64,000 nt of DNA, taken from contig JBCAQO010000001.1 in assembly GCA_039111635.1 (NCBI GenBank), positions 620,001-684,000 of the forward strand. The letters are read 5' to 3'. The translations under genes were made by a program, and so were the position numbers. The first letter of the stretch is position 1. Each line of letters begins with the position of its first letter. Below, in pieces: positions 11,543 to 22,082 of the stretch. The notes below the pieces were generated by a model. It was not told the DNA's origin, ran no database searches, and saw only the letters and a program-made list of their open reading frames with translations. The DNA is from Heterobasidion occidentale (lineage: Eukaryota; Basidiomycota; Agaricomycetes; Russulales; Bondarzewiaceae).

Positions 11543-12332
11543 ATGCAGCTGGTCGACAACGACACTGTGCGTTTCTGCCCACTTCATATTCACCCGCTCG
11601 TCTGTGGATCGTGCTAAATGGCGCGTTTGCTCGCCAGTTCTTGAAACAGTTGGCTGCGCTGTTTGAATCGTCGAAGGAACACGGATCGATATGGCTCACA
11701 CATAAGCGACGTACGCCCCTCCGAACGCGTCATTTTTGTGCCACTGTTGGTTGATGATTCACTCGTCTGACAGTGACTCACGATGGCGAGGATGTATCAA
11801 TGGAGAATGCTGATGGGGATAAGGAGTTGCCCACTCTGATCAGGGTAACGGATGGGAAGAAGGCAAAGTTCTCCACACGAGTGAGTGCAGCATGCGAGCC
11901 TCGATATAAAACCATGACATGTTTCCCAACGAGCGCAGTCGGACGCACTATGCTTCTACCTGGCCGAGTCATGATCGGACCACTGATCACCTTCCTTGCG
12001 GTGTTAGGTCGAGCCAGGTCATCTGGACCGATTTCACAGCGCATACGGCGCTCTCCTGAAAGCATCCATGACAACTCTCAGAAAGCGCGACAAGAAGCGA
12101 GAAAAGCAGCGCGCCGAGCAGCACGCCATCCGCAAGAAGCGTCTCGCTGAACCCATTGCATCGAGGGGCCAAAGAGAGGATCTGGGAGGAAGAAGAGGCA
12201 GCGGCGGGTCAAGGCGGCGATCAAGCAGCAGGAGCTAAGAAGAAGATGGCGGAGAGAGAGGAAGCTCACGCCAAGGGAAAGAATCATAGTCGATCCCGTT
12301 GTACCTGCCTTGTCGTACGAGACATCTTGTAG
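11543..12332 (+). CDS. SRP14: Signal recognition particle 14 kDa subunit (frame broken near the C-terminus)
   Basis: SRP14 is part of the Alu domain of the signal recognition particle, which slows translation during ER targeting (family knowledge). Exons: 11543-11566, 11638-11710, 11774-11880 and 12008 onward. The spliced start MQLVDNDTFLKQLAALFE is continuous across intron 1; then GSIWLTHKRLTHDG, VTDGKKAKFSTR and RFHSAYGALLKASMTTLRKR follow. The basic tail is interrupted twice. After RLAEPI the conserved-looking EGPKRGSGRKKRQRRVKAA is in the -1 frame, and after KQQE the run AKKKMAEREEAHAK is in a further -1 frame, ending at TAG 12330-12332. As sequenced, translation stops at 12236-12238. Intron 3 (127 nt) is longer than its neighbours. 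Confidence 0.88.
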
Positions 12333-12558
12333 CCTTGCAATGCGAGCACAGGATGTTATTCCATGTAATTTCGTCAGAGCGGAAGCGTGCGAAAAACATA
12401 TGTGCAGAAGCTGATCGAATCGTGCGCTCGGAGACGTGCCGAGCAATCGTTCCTTGCCGCCACCCTTGCCCTGGCTCAGTGACTTCCGGCGTCAGTCTTG
12501 GAGTCGCACCTTTCCCCCTCCTTGCTCACCGTCGTTGGCTGCGTGCACATCACTACTC

Positions 12559-15500
12559 ATGGCTCCTACCCAGCCTATTGGCTCAGACCCCACCCTCTTC
12601 GACGCAGATGACGATGAAGGCTGGGAGGACATGCCCATAGTCCGTGAAAGTGACGAGTTCGCCGATGGCCTTGACGAGGAGGATCAGAAGAAGTCATTAC
12701 GTGCCGCAGGCCAAGAAGGACGGCACAGCTGGCGGTGCAGGGAATGCGACGGCGGGCTCTTGGATATCGATTTCAAAGGTAACGAATGGCGGACGAAGCT
12801 CGAGGCTTCGAACGAGAGCGAGTACACTCGGCTGCGCATGATCGAGGAGGACGATGCCGACGAAGTTCATCTGCGAACCAGGTATCTGTTCGACGAGGAC
12901 AAGGCCATGACCCCGCTCAGCCAGATGCAGCAGACCAAGAACATGCTTACGGAGATGCAGCGGATAGCTTACGTCGGGCTTTGCGCGCTTGTCAGTCAGG
13001 AGATGGTGCAGGCGCTGAAGAGCGTGAACAGCAAGGAGATGAAGCTCGCGATTCAGAACATGGAACTGTGGGCGCTCAAGATCCTTGGGCGACTGTACTA
13101 TCACATGGAGCTTGCGACGCCAGGTAAGTATGCCACCATATGCTCTGCGCTGTAAGTTTGTTGATGGACGCTAAACGAGATCGCTAGAGCAGAAGATGAT
13201 CGAGAATTTGGCGCTGCACGGGGTGCGTGCAGAGGATCTCGTGCCATCGCTTATGACCACTCACACCGTCGCCAACCCCGAGTACGATCCTGCCGAGGCT
13301 CGCAAGCAGGCAGACTTACGGCAAGAGAAGCTACAGAAGGATGAAGAAGAGAGGGCTAGGCATTTGGAAGACGAATCGGACGACCTGACACAGGTGGTAT
13401 CAGTCCCTTCGACGCCCTCAATACCGCCCTCCATAAGCAGTCCTATGACCAGCACTAGCAAGAGCTTTCAGACGACCGCACGTATTCTCGAGGATACATC
13501 CACCGCCCAGATACCAGGCGTCTCTACATCTCTGTCATCCGCCGATGAAAAGGTCACTCTGGACATCCGGTGGACTGTTCTTTGTGACCTGTTCCTCGTT
13601 CTTATCGCCGACAGCGTGTATGATGCGCGCTCTCGTGTGCTGCTCGAACACGTCGCTATTCATATGGGCCTAGGGTGGATGGACATCGTGAAGTTTGAGC
13701 AGAGAGTCACGGAAGCGCTTGAGATCCAAGAAGGTACGGAAAGTATGGAACATCGCGAGGTTGTCGATAGCCGGCAGAAGTCGTCAAGAAAGCGGCGGTA
13801 CATGATGGTCGGACTAGCCACCCTCGGTAGGTTGCGCATCTCGACATGTTGCACAGTGCTGACGCTAGTCCAAAAGGCGGGGGACTAGTCATTGGACTCT
13901 CGGCAGGCCTCCTCGCGCCCGTAATTGGTGCGGGTTTGGGTGCTGCATTTACAACGATCGGTATTACAGGCACGGCTGGATTCCTTGGAGGAACCGCTGG
14001 CGCCGCAGTCATCACTACAGGCGGCGTCCTCACAGGTTCCGGGATCGCCGCGCGGGGTATGGCGCGACGGACACAACAAGTTCGAACATTCGATCTCCTC
14101 CCTTTGCACAACAACAAGCGGGTCAATTGCATCATCACTGTGTCAGGGTATGCTCATCGTGTGTTCCCATTTTGATATTCCGATTAATGGTTCCGAGATA
14201 GCTTTATGAATGGCCCGAATGATGATGTCCGCTTACCGTTCAGCGTATTGGACCCTGTCGTGGGCGATGTGTTCAGTGTTCTTTGGGAGCCGGAGATGAT
14301 CATGGAGACCGGTAGTGCGCTGAAGATTCTCACCGGCGAAGTCCTCACACAGATCGGACAGACGGTTTTGCAAGCGACGGTGATGACGGCTCTCATGTCT
14401 GCGTTACAATGGCCCATCAGTCAGTGACGTTTTTGGTTCTCAGATGGGCGCTAAAACGCATCTTTGTTGGTTATAGTTTTGACGAAGCTTGGATATCTGA
14501 TCGACAATCCTTGGAACAATGCCCTCGATCGAGCAAAGGCAGCGGGTAGCATCCTCGCAGATGTCCTGATTCAACGGCACGTAGGCGTGCGTCCCATCAC
14601 CCTCATCGGTTTCTCCCTCGGTGCCCGAGTCATTTTCTATGCGCTCCTTGAGCTCGCAAGGCAGAAGGCATTCGGCATCGTCCAGGATGTTTTCTTGCTT
14701 GGCACGACGGTCACTGCCTCTCAAAAGACATGGTACCAAGCACGATCAGCCGTATCGGGCCGATTTGTGAACGGCTTTGCTCGGAACGACTGGGTTTTAA
14801 ATTATTTGTTCAGAGCGACCAGTGGCGGACTGAACACCGTCGCAGGCCTCCGACCCGTGGAGAACGTGCCTGGTTTGGAGAACGTCGACGTCACAGACAA
14901 GATCGCAGGGCATATGAGCTACCGTACGTTCATGCCACTGATCTTGGACCAGCTCGGGTTTCCCGTATCAGCCGATCATTTCGACGAGCCGGAGGTATGC
15001 GTTTTTAGCTCCACAGTGGAGTTGAGCATGTTCGAAAGCTAATTTGGCCTCGTGATATTACAGGAACCCGATTTCGAGGAGGACCGGATCGTCGTCCGGG
15101 AGGGCGAGGATGTCTCAAAAAAGAAGGGCTGGTTTGGAAAAAAGCAAACGCCGGCAACAACGGCGCAAGCTCCATCTCAACCTCCGCCTTCAGTCCGTAC
15201 TCACAGACGCACTCCGGCGTCCCCCCAGCCAATCATGGACAACGATCTTCCTCCACGGCAGGAGAAGACCTCGACGGCTCCATCGTCACCTGCTCGCGTC
15301 GAGACACCTCCACCGCCTTATACCGCAGGCACCACGAACGCAGCTGGGCAGGCGGCCAGCGAGAGTCCCGCGGAACTACCCGCAAGGGCTGGCTTTGACT
15401 TGGCTGCCATCAAAGCTATCATCGGAGAGTCGGAGCATAATCCTTCTGAGCTCGTCGTTCCAGGACCGAGCCGTGGTTCTTCTCCACGTCCAACCAACAC

Positions 15501-16059
15501 ACGTCCCCAATCTAACCCTCTCGCTCTCAGGGCCTCTCCGACAACGACGCCCATTGGCTCCCCATCTCGAGGGTCTGAACCACCCATCGCAGGTCCCAGC
15601 TCGAGGAGCGACTTGACGAGTACATTTTCCCGGTCAATGTCGCTCAACGAGAACCAGAATGCAGTGACGTCATTCGGTGCCCCCCAGCCCCTAGGAGCGC
15701 AGCAGCCGACGAGATTTTCGCCTGCGGAAGAATACGGCGGATTTTTCGGTTCTGGTTCGCAGGCTTCGCAAGGCGCCGGCCCCACCCTGTCCTTTGCCGG
15801 GTATGGTGGCTCAGCGTGGGCGCCCGAGCCGCCAGAAAAGGACGTGTTTTCTGGTGGGTTTGGGACGGGGCTGGGACGCGGTGGCACGTTTGGCGCCCAT
15901 TCGTCCTCGGCTGCAATGGTGGGGTCGTCTGGGTTGGGTGCGCCGAGCCCGTCGCTGGCGTTTGGTCGGGGAGACGGGTCGGATCCGTGGTCGTCGCGCG
16001 TGTATCCTAATGATGGAAAGAAGACGAGCGGGTTTGCGACGAACCCATGGGAGAGCTGA
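12559..16059 (+). CDS. DUF726 / TMCO4-like membrane alpha/beta-hydrolase protein
   Basis: Six exons: 12559-13123, 13188-13826, 13877-14147, 14202-14419, 14477-14994, 15064-16059; 1068 aa, frames consistent throughout. An acidic N-terminus (FDADDDEGWEDMP) is followed by a helical region. Next comes a long Gly-rich hydrophobic segment (GGLVIGLSAGLLAPVIGAGL onward) likely to span the membrane, then a hydrolase-type core with the nucleophile-elbow pattern GFSLGAR and flanking TLI. This architecture matches the DUF726 family, which includes human TMCO4 and yeast YFL034W/Mil1; the biochemical role is poorly defined. The last ~330 residues are disordered and Ser/Pro/Gly-rich (for example TPPPPYTAGTT) and are probably lineage-specific. 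Complete gene; the stop is TGA at 16057-16059. Confidence 0.88.
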
Positions 16060-16960
16060 GTTTCTAATTTCTTTCGATCTTTTTCTTTCTTTTCCTTCCG
16101 CGTGTATTTGTGCTGCGTCTCTTTTCCGATTCCGACACCATTCCGTACAACTATCTAGCTCACGGCCCCGCATATCTCACGCACGACATTGGATACTTAG
16201 ACGCACGTTCGCATAATTTAGCATGGAAATGAGGCCTTGTGCAGATTTTATCAGAGTTGAAGTATTTTTTTCCCTGTGCGATCGATGGCGAGGGTAGGCC
16301 GAAAGAGGAAAGCGTTGTGTTTACGAGTTTGGGAAGAGGATCGATCGTGGCTCTGCTTCACGAGGCTACTGCCGTGACCTTACCCATCTACGACGAACGC
16401 GATCTAGCGACATGCACGGCGCCCGTGATCTCGTGCGGGCGTTCAGGAAAGGTTCTTGAGAAGGAAGTCGAGGCTAGACGGGCACGTTGTGTGTGGAGAT
16501 TGGATGATAACGGGTGGAGGGAACAAGGTGTAGACACAGGAGGCCGGGCGCAGATGTGTTTTGCAAAGGCGCGCGGGGGATTGCCGTGCTAAAGAAAGAA
16601 GGGGCGGTCATGGGGATTGAGTCGGAGCCAAGGTGTTGTGGGTTGTTTTGCGTCGGTGATGGGAGGCACAGGGCCACTGCCCCTGCCGCCTGGCTACGCT
16701 CGATTGTGCGACCGGAGGAGCCAGGGAGTCGGTGCGGGGATCGCATCAAGGAAGATTGACAACGATTGCGCGTGTTTCGCCCGACCCCAATCCATCTGTC
16801 TTCCCCTCCCTTATGAATCCTCCTTCTTTTGTCCATTTCACTCGCTCGCACCAGCTCTCCTCCACGATTCATAAGCACCCCCTCCCCCGCACACATCCAC
16901 ACCCGCACACACTCCCCTTTGTCCTGCGTCCTCGACAGCCACGACAGCCACCCTCCTGCC
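16060..16960. other. Intergenic with a strongly pyrimidine-rich promoter
   Basis: About 900 bp between two plus-strand genes. From about 16,790 to 16,960 the plus strand is C/T-dominated, typical of fungal promoters near the transcription start. ORFs here are overlapping shadows. Confidence 0.4.
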
Positions 16961-17680
16961 ATGCCTCCTCCGCCTCTCCGACCCTGCCTCAAGATCGACC
17001 AGCCCTCTGTCGCGAATAGCCCCAGCCCCTTCCCCTTCGCAGCCTGCTCCAACGTCGTCTCCCCACGCGTCCACTTCCCTCCCACCCCCGCCCTCACCTC
17101 CACCCACCTCACCCACTCCTCCAAACACTACGACCGCGCCCCCATCGTCGTCGCACCCAACGCGTGCGCTCTTCCCGAGCGCAACGGGCGCACCTACAGC
17201 CCCCCGTCCGAGCCCATGCGCCCTTCAAAATCAAAGGCACCGCCATACGCGCAGGCGCAGGCGCAGGCACACGCGGTCAAGGGCAGCTATTTTCACCCCC
17301 GCGCGTTCGAGGCATGCGAACGCGAGCCTAGCAGCGTCCCCGTCCCCCCCTTCGACCCTCCACCACCACTCGTCCCCGACATCTCCTCCTCAGAGTCTGA
17401 CGAGTCCGACACCTACCTCACCACCCCTCCCGACCCCCACCACTACCCCCACATGCCGTTCCAGCTCCAGAGCAATCACCACGCCCACGCGCCCATGGTG
17501 TACCCGAGGGACGACAAGGGCGCCGCGATGCTGTTCTTGCCTCATCCGCCCTCGCCGAAGCAGGAGAGGCAGAGGGAGAGGGAAAGGGCGAGGAGCCCGA
17601 GCCGCACGCGGGGGCACCGGCAAACGAAGAGGAGCGAGTTCGCGGCGCCGGAGTTGGACGGTTGTTTAGGCGGGTTCTGA
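16961..17680 (+). CDS. Proline-rich conserved-looking protein with an RVxF-type motif
   Basis: Single exon of 239 aa starting MPPPPLRPCLKIDQ after a long CT-rich leader. No catalytic domain is visible. The N-terminal part has SPRVHFPPTP, which fits the [RK]-V-x-F docking motif for protein phosphatase 1, followed by APNACALPERNGRTYSPP. The C-terminal part is Ser/Asp-rich, then basic (RERERARSPSRTRG). The N-terminal region looks more constrained than the rest. An in-frame ATG further upstream at 16829 exists but its extension is pure C-rich leader sequence. Function unknown; a regulatory or scaffold protein is inference. Confidence 0.65.
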   Translation: MPPPPLRPCLKIDQPSVANSPSPFPFAACSNVVSPRVHFPPTPALTSTHLTHSSKHYDRAPIVVAPNACALPERNGRTYSPPSEPMRPSKSKAPPYAQAQAQAHAVKGSYFHPRAFEACEREPSSVPVPPFDPPPPLVPDISSSESDESDTYLTTPPDPHHYPHMPFQLQSNHHAHAPMVYPRDDKGAAMLFLPHPPSPKQERQRERERARSPSRTRGHRQTKRSEFAAPELDGCLGGF

Positions 17681-18877
17681 TCCTGCGACAGTTCTCCTTG
17701 CACGACATTCACGGAAGCTTCATGCCACGCATCGATACCCATCATGCTGTACTACTTACTCTCTCATCCCCATTCGTCTCATATCACTTGAGCAGTTTGG
17801 CATACCCGCAGACACGCTAATATTAATTGTACTCCTTCAGCTTCAGCGCTTTGCGGACTTGTCTACGTGCCCCAACGGAAGAGTAGCGCAAGACTAGCTA
17901 GCTATCGATGATACTACCGACCCTCCTCGGCCCTACGCAAGTGTCAATATGTCAACTTGTCCCGAAGCGCTGGAGCAATTGGAGCTCCTCCGCGTAGATT
18001 TCCCCGTTATTCCCCGAAGCCTCTGCTGGCTGGCAGCTGCTGCAGTGGCAGGCATCGAGGTCGCTTTGTTGTCATCATGCGCGGCAGAGCCTTGCCGCCA
18101 ATGGGCTAGCTTGGGGCCGAATTTGCCGGTGTCGCATCTGTCGACCATCGCCATTGCAGCGAGCCTGCATTGCATGTTGCATGTTTCGTATCACGATATG
18201 GACTCGAGATCCGGCGGGGTTGCAACGGACGGCGCCAGAGAGGCGACCGAGGCGATGTCCCAGTCAACTGATTTGTCTCGCTGTCCGTGTCGTCCATAGC
18301 ACCTGCCTCATCTGGCTGGAAGGGCGACGTCCGCCCGTATCTGCGCGACTGCATTGGCTTGTGCGTCGAAAACGTTCCCAGCCGATTTGGCCGCGTATGG
18401 TCATTGGCTTCGACGCGCGGGCGCCTCCGCGTCGAAGAAGTCTAATGTCATCTGAACCCGGTTGTGCGCAGACTCGATCGTGTACGCCATTCGGCGAAAG
18501 AAGAGAACCCTTTCGACCTCTTATGGATTACGGATGCAGTCTGCTCGTCTTCTCAGGCTTGGTACTTCATATCTGCCCCGTCCAGCTGCACATGACAACT
18601 CGTTCTATGAGAAGGTTTGAGGCGTCTCGCGCTGGCTTGTCAGATGCCGTCGCTGTACATAACGACGTCCATATTCACTAAAGCCTATTGCTGCGTTCAT
18701 CGAACAGGGCAAGGCCCTGCCGCTCTCGTGGCGACCCCAAAACCTTCGCTGTGGCAGCTTCAAACTCACAACGATCCTCGATCCACTCCCAATCGAGTGC
18801 ACTCACGATCTGTGCGCGAGTTCACACGGTTTCGAACGCTGTACATACGCCGGCTCATTTCCCTGCCGTGTCGACCG
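17681..18877. other. Intergenic, no supported gene
   Basis: About 1.2 kb. The ORFs at 17949-18299 and 18154-18681 overlap in different frames, lack recognisable motifs and need no intron; I see no protein signal. A promoter for the gene at 18878 presumably lies at the right end. Confidence 0.35.
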
Positions 18878-20057
18878 ATGGACAACACCGCTGCTGGCAC
18901 GACTTCGACGCCGGACGCTCTCACGTCACTGGGCCATCAACTGGAAGAGCTTCAGCTCATCAAATTTTCCCTCCTTCCCGGCGAGCTGTTCTCCTTCGTG
19001 CTCCCCGACGAGGACGCAGCGGCGTGGACGAGCGCCGTCGACGCATATAGCACAGATCCCGAAGGCGAAGCCGTGCAGGCCCTGAAGCAGCGTCTATCGG
19101 ATCACGTTCAGCCCGATGTTTGGGGGGCCAGCGGCGACGAGTCGGGTCTCCCGCTGAAACCCACAATCAACCGCGCGGCCCGTTTCCGGGTCGAGCTCGA
19201 GCGCTCACGGGACGTGTACTTCGAGCTCGAGTTGCCCGATGCGCACCCAGGCGCAGGGGGGCCTGGCGTCCATGTCAAGGGCAACGCCCTGCACCGCGCA
19301 GAGGAGATACGATGGAACGAGATCGTCAAGGCGAAGCTAGAAGACATTCCCGATTGTGGGTGAGTCCTCTGTTCGATTTGGAGCGGCCCTGCTTCTTTTC
19401 ATCGGTGGCCGTGACCCATCGATATTTTTAATCTCCCGGGAGGCGTATCAATTTGGACATCCGGAGCATGTGCGCGGGTGCGCGCGCGCGCAGGCGTACA
19501 TAGCAAGTGCCCTGACACACGAGCCCCTATGCAGATTTCCGACGTACCAGCTGCTCTCGGAACACCTCCTGCCACTCCTGCACGCCAAGCGCGACGCACA
19601 ATCCCCTCGCGCGCGGCACGCCGCAGCGCCCCGCGCGATGGAGCCTGCGCCTGCCCCGACCCAGCTGCATCACGCGCTGCTGACCTCGCACCACCTGGTG
19701 TCACCCCAGAAACGACGCAGCATGCAGCACTGGTCCGCCGCGCTGTCTGTGTCCGGCTTTGCGAAAGTGGGGCACCCCGGCGTGATCTACTGCGCGGGCG
19801 CGCGCGAGGCCGTGGAGGAGTTTGTGCAGAACGTGAAGGCCATGCAGTGGCTCGCGCTGCGCGTGCGCTTTGTGGAGCCACTCGCGAGCCCCGGTTCGGC
19901 TTCGGCTTCGGCTTCGGAAGACGAGCGGAAGGCGGACAGGCGCTGGGTCGAGTACGAGAAAGTGGGCGATGTGGTCGAGGAGATGAGGCGGCTTGGGCGC
20001 GAGTCGTACATCGTGGACATGGGCATTGGCTCCGCTGCGGCGACCACGTTAAAGTGA
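18878..20057 (+). CDS. RWD-domain protein with C-terminal DUF1115 (RWDD2-like)
   Basis: Two exons, 18878-19359 and 19535-20057, joined in phase 2; 334 aa. The N-terminal part (LGHQLEELQLIKFSLLPGE to FPTYQLLSEHLL) has the length and PTYQ-type turn of an RWD domain, a UBC-like fold used for protein contacts. The C-terminal part (SHHLVSPQKRRSMQHWSAAL, then PGVIYCAGAREAVEEFV and RWVEYEKVGDVVEEMRRLG) matches the DUF1115/Prp3-C type module found in RWDD2 proteins. Molecular role is unclear in the family. A short Ser-Ala repeat (SASASAS) coded by GGCTTC repeats sits near residue 280. The 175-nt intron is unusually long for this window. Confidence 0.8.
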
Positions 20058-20479
20058 ATGCGCGAAACGTACCAACGCTGTTGGTGAGTGGTCACCGGAT
20101 CGCCTGTTCTGCGAGTCAATCACGCGTGCAAAAAGGGTGCAAGGCCTCTCAGTTGCGAGGTCCAGGCTTCATCCCGGTGAGAACCCAATCATCGAGGCCC
20201 GCCGGCATTACACCGTTGGTGACCTGAGCTGACCTGAGTCAGGTTGAGAACCTCCACCCAGTCAAGCAAGGAAGCAACCCGACTGGGCTGCCAAGACACA
20301 CTCTCATATCAGGAAGAGACGCGTGAATTCTCTTGACAGCATATAACTTTACATACATGAAAGGAATAACAAATAGGATACTCGACAGCGAAACTACCCT
20401 TTTTTTAACCCAGTCTTCAACTGGATAGAAGGGGAAAAGCCGTTCTTGAATTAGCTGTTTGCGCGTTGGATGGGTAGGC
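20058..20479. other. Intergenic between convergent genes
   Basis: 3' flanks of the RWD gene (plus) and the RRM gene (minus). No gene seen. Confidence 0.35.
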
Positions 20480-21399
20480 TTAGTACCTCCTGTCATCGTA
20501 GCGTCTATCATAGTCGCGGCCTCCGCCGTCACGGCCACTGTAGCTTCTGTCGTAGTCGCGGTAGCCACGGTCGCCGCGGTCGTAATCCCTGCGAGGAGGC
20601 TCATCGTAGCGTCCTCCCCGACCACCACCACCACCACCACCACCACTACCACCACGGCGGTCGTCGTCGTAGTCTCTAGCGTAGCGGCTGTCGTATGGGC
20701 GCGGATCATAGAAACGTTCGCCTGAGAGAAAATGAGCCATATTGACGAGCATCAAAAGAGATGGCACACACGTTCGTGGCGTTTGGGAGGACCATAATAC
20801 CTGCCAGGTGTGGGAGTGCGCGCGCGGCCTCGGCGGGCCTGGAAGGTGTCCATTTTCATCAAAGATGAATCATTAAAAAGTACACAACTGTTTACCTTCT
20901 CGACTGTCATCGTCTTGCCCATGAAGTCTGTAGCATTCAAGGCGGTTACAGCAGCATCTGCCTCCTCAGCAGTTTCCATTGTGACAAACCCGAACCCACG
21001 GGACTCGCGGGTGTGAGGGTCATACATGACTGAAGCTTTTTGAACCTGATCGATGATCATCAGAACGGGAACGGTGCGCTTTGATACTGAGAAATGGGAG
21101 CCGCACCCTACCAATCTTTGCGAAGGCGGCCTCAAGGTCGCGGGTGTCGACCTTCAAGCTCAAGCCCGAAACGTGGAGGTTGTTTCCAGGGTTGTGACCA
21201 CCGCCATTAGCGCGGCTATCAAATGGTATGATTCAATCAAGAGAAGCAACGTAGTCAAAAGGTAGACGAACCCCCTGTCCTCACGTCCGGGGCTCCTGGA
21301 TCGGCTTGACCTCCTGGGAGGTTCGCCGCCAGGGCCTCGCCCGGGGGAGCGAGCAGAACCGTTATTCCAGCTCTGCTCCTCGGGAGCACCGTTGGACAT
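20480..21399 (-). CDS. Transformer-2-like RNA-binding protein (RRM, SR/RG-rich)
   Basis: Predicted pre-mRNA splicing regulator of the Tra2 type. Five exons, 21399-21272, 21215-21107, 21045-20896, 20838-20772, 20721-20480; 231 aa with consistent phases. The N-terminus is Arg/Ser-rich (RRSSRSRSPGRED). One RRM follows, with RNP2 NNLHVSGL and RNP1 ESRGFGFVTM. A linker RARTPTPGRYYGPPKR, very like the Tra2 linker, comes next, then a C-terminal RG/DY-rich tail with a 10-residue glycine run ([14 protein letters not shown]). Start MSNGAPEEQSW is the first ATG of the open exon; a 5' UTR intron cannot be excluded. Family assignment rests on the RRM plus linker. Divergent from SMC4. Confidence 0.88.
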
Positions 21400-22018
21400 A
21401 GAAGCGTCTTGCGTGGGAATGCTGATCCCACCTCCGGCGCTTGTTGGGGCGATGTCTTGGGATTGCCAGGCTGAGAAGAAGAAAGGGAATGGGGGTGAAA
21501 AATGAAGGTCAGGGTTGATTCACGGTGGCGGTGGAGGCTGGATGGTGAGAGGCAAACGACGGGCCGACGACAGGCGCACAAAGAGCAGAAACGAAAGGAC
21601 GTGGAGGCGAATGTCGTGTCGCAACAAATGTCGAGAATCGACGTGCCGAACGACCAACGGCCGTTAAGACAGGAAAAGAATCATAAAATGTCGGAATCGC
21701 AGAGGCCAACGTCAAACAACTGCGGGCTGGGCTGGAGGCCGCCGATGTTGCACTACTGAGACGCGCGTGACTGGAGGCTGAATTGCCGAAGAAAACATCG
21801 AAGAACTCGTCGTCGTCGCCGTCGTCTTCACCGTTGCCGTCGGTGATGCTGAGGACGTACCATCTTCCATTGTTGTGTGTTCTTGAGGGTCGGTGGCGGA
21901 GGTGTGTTGGTGAAGGAACGAGGCGCTGCTGAACTGCAACTCTGAGGACACGCACAAACAAAACACGCATTTGTCAGTGGTCCGTGGACTCTCGAGACCA
22001 TCTGTGACTACGTGACAA

Positions 22019-22024
22019 ACGCGT
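22019..22024. promoter_or_regulatory. MCB-like ACGCGT box upstream of SMC4
   Basis: A palindromic ACGCGT hexamer lies about 59 bp upstream of the SMC4 ATG in the 683-bp space shared with the RRM gene. ACGCGT is the MluI cell-cycle box bound by MBF in yeasts, which drives G1/S genes. A chance match is possible; the placement before a cell-cycle gene makes it plausible. Confidence 0.4.
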
Positions 22025-22082
22025 GACCGTGCGCGTTGCCTCAAGCGTGTCTATCGCTTTCTCTCCGTCGTGTCCTCTATCT

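Noticed and set aside
12150..12240. Programmed frameshifting in SRP14
   Set aside because: Two -1 shifts within 80 bases and no slippery site or downstream structure evident; error is more likely.
18154..18681. 175-codon plus-strand ORF
   Set aside because: Overlaps other ORFs in different frames, composition is noise-like, no motif, no splice structure.
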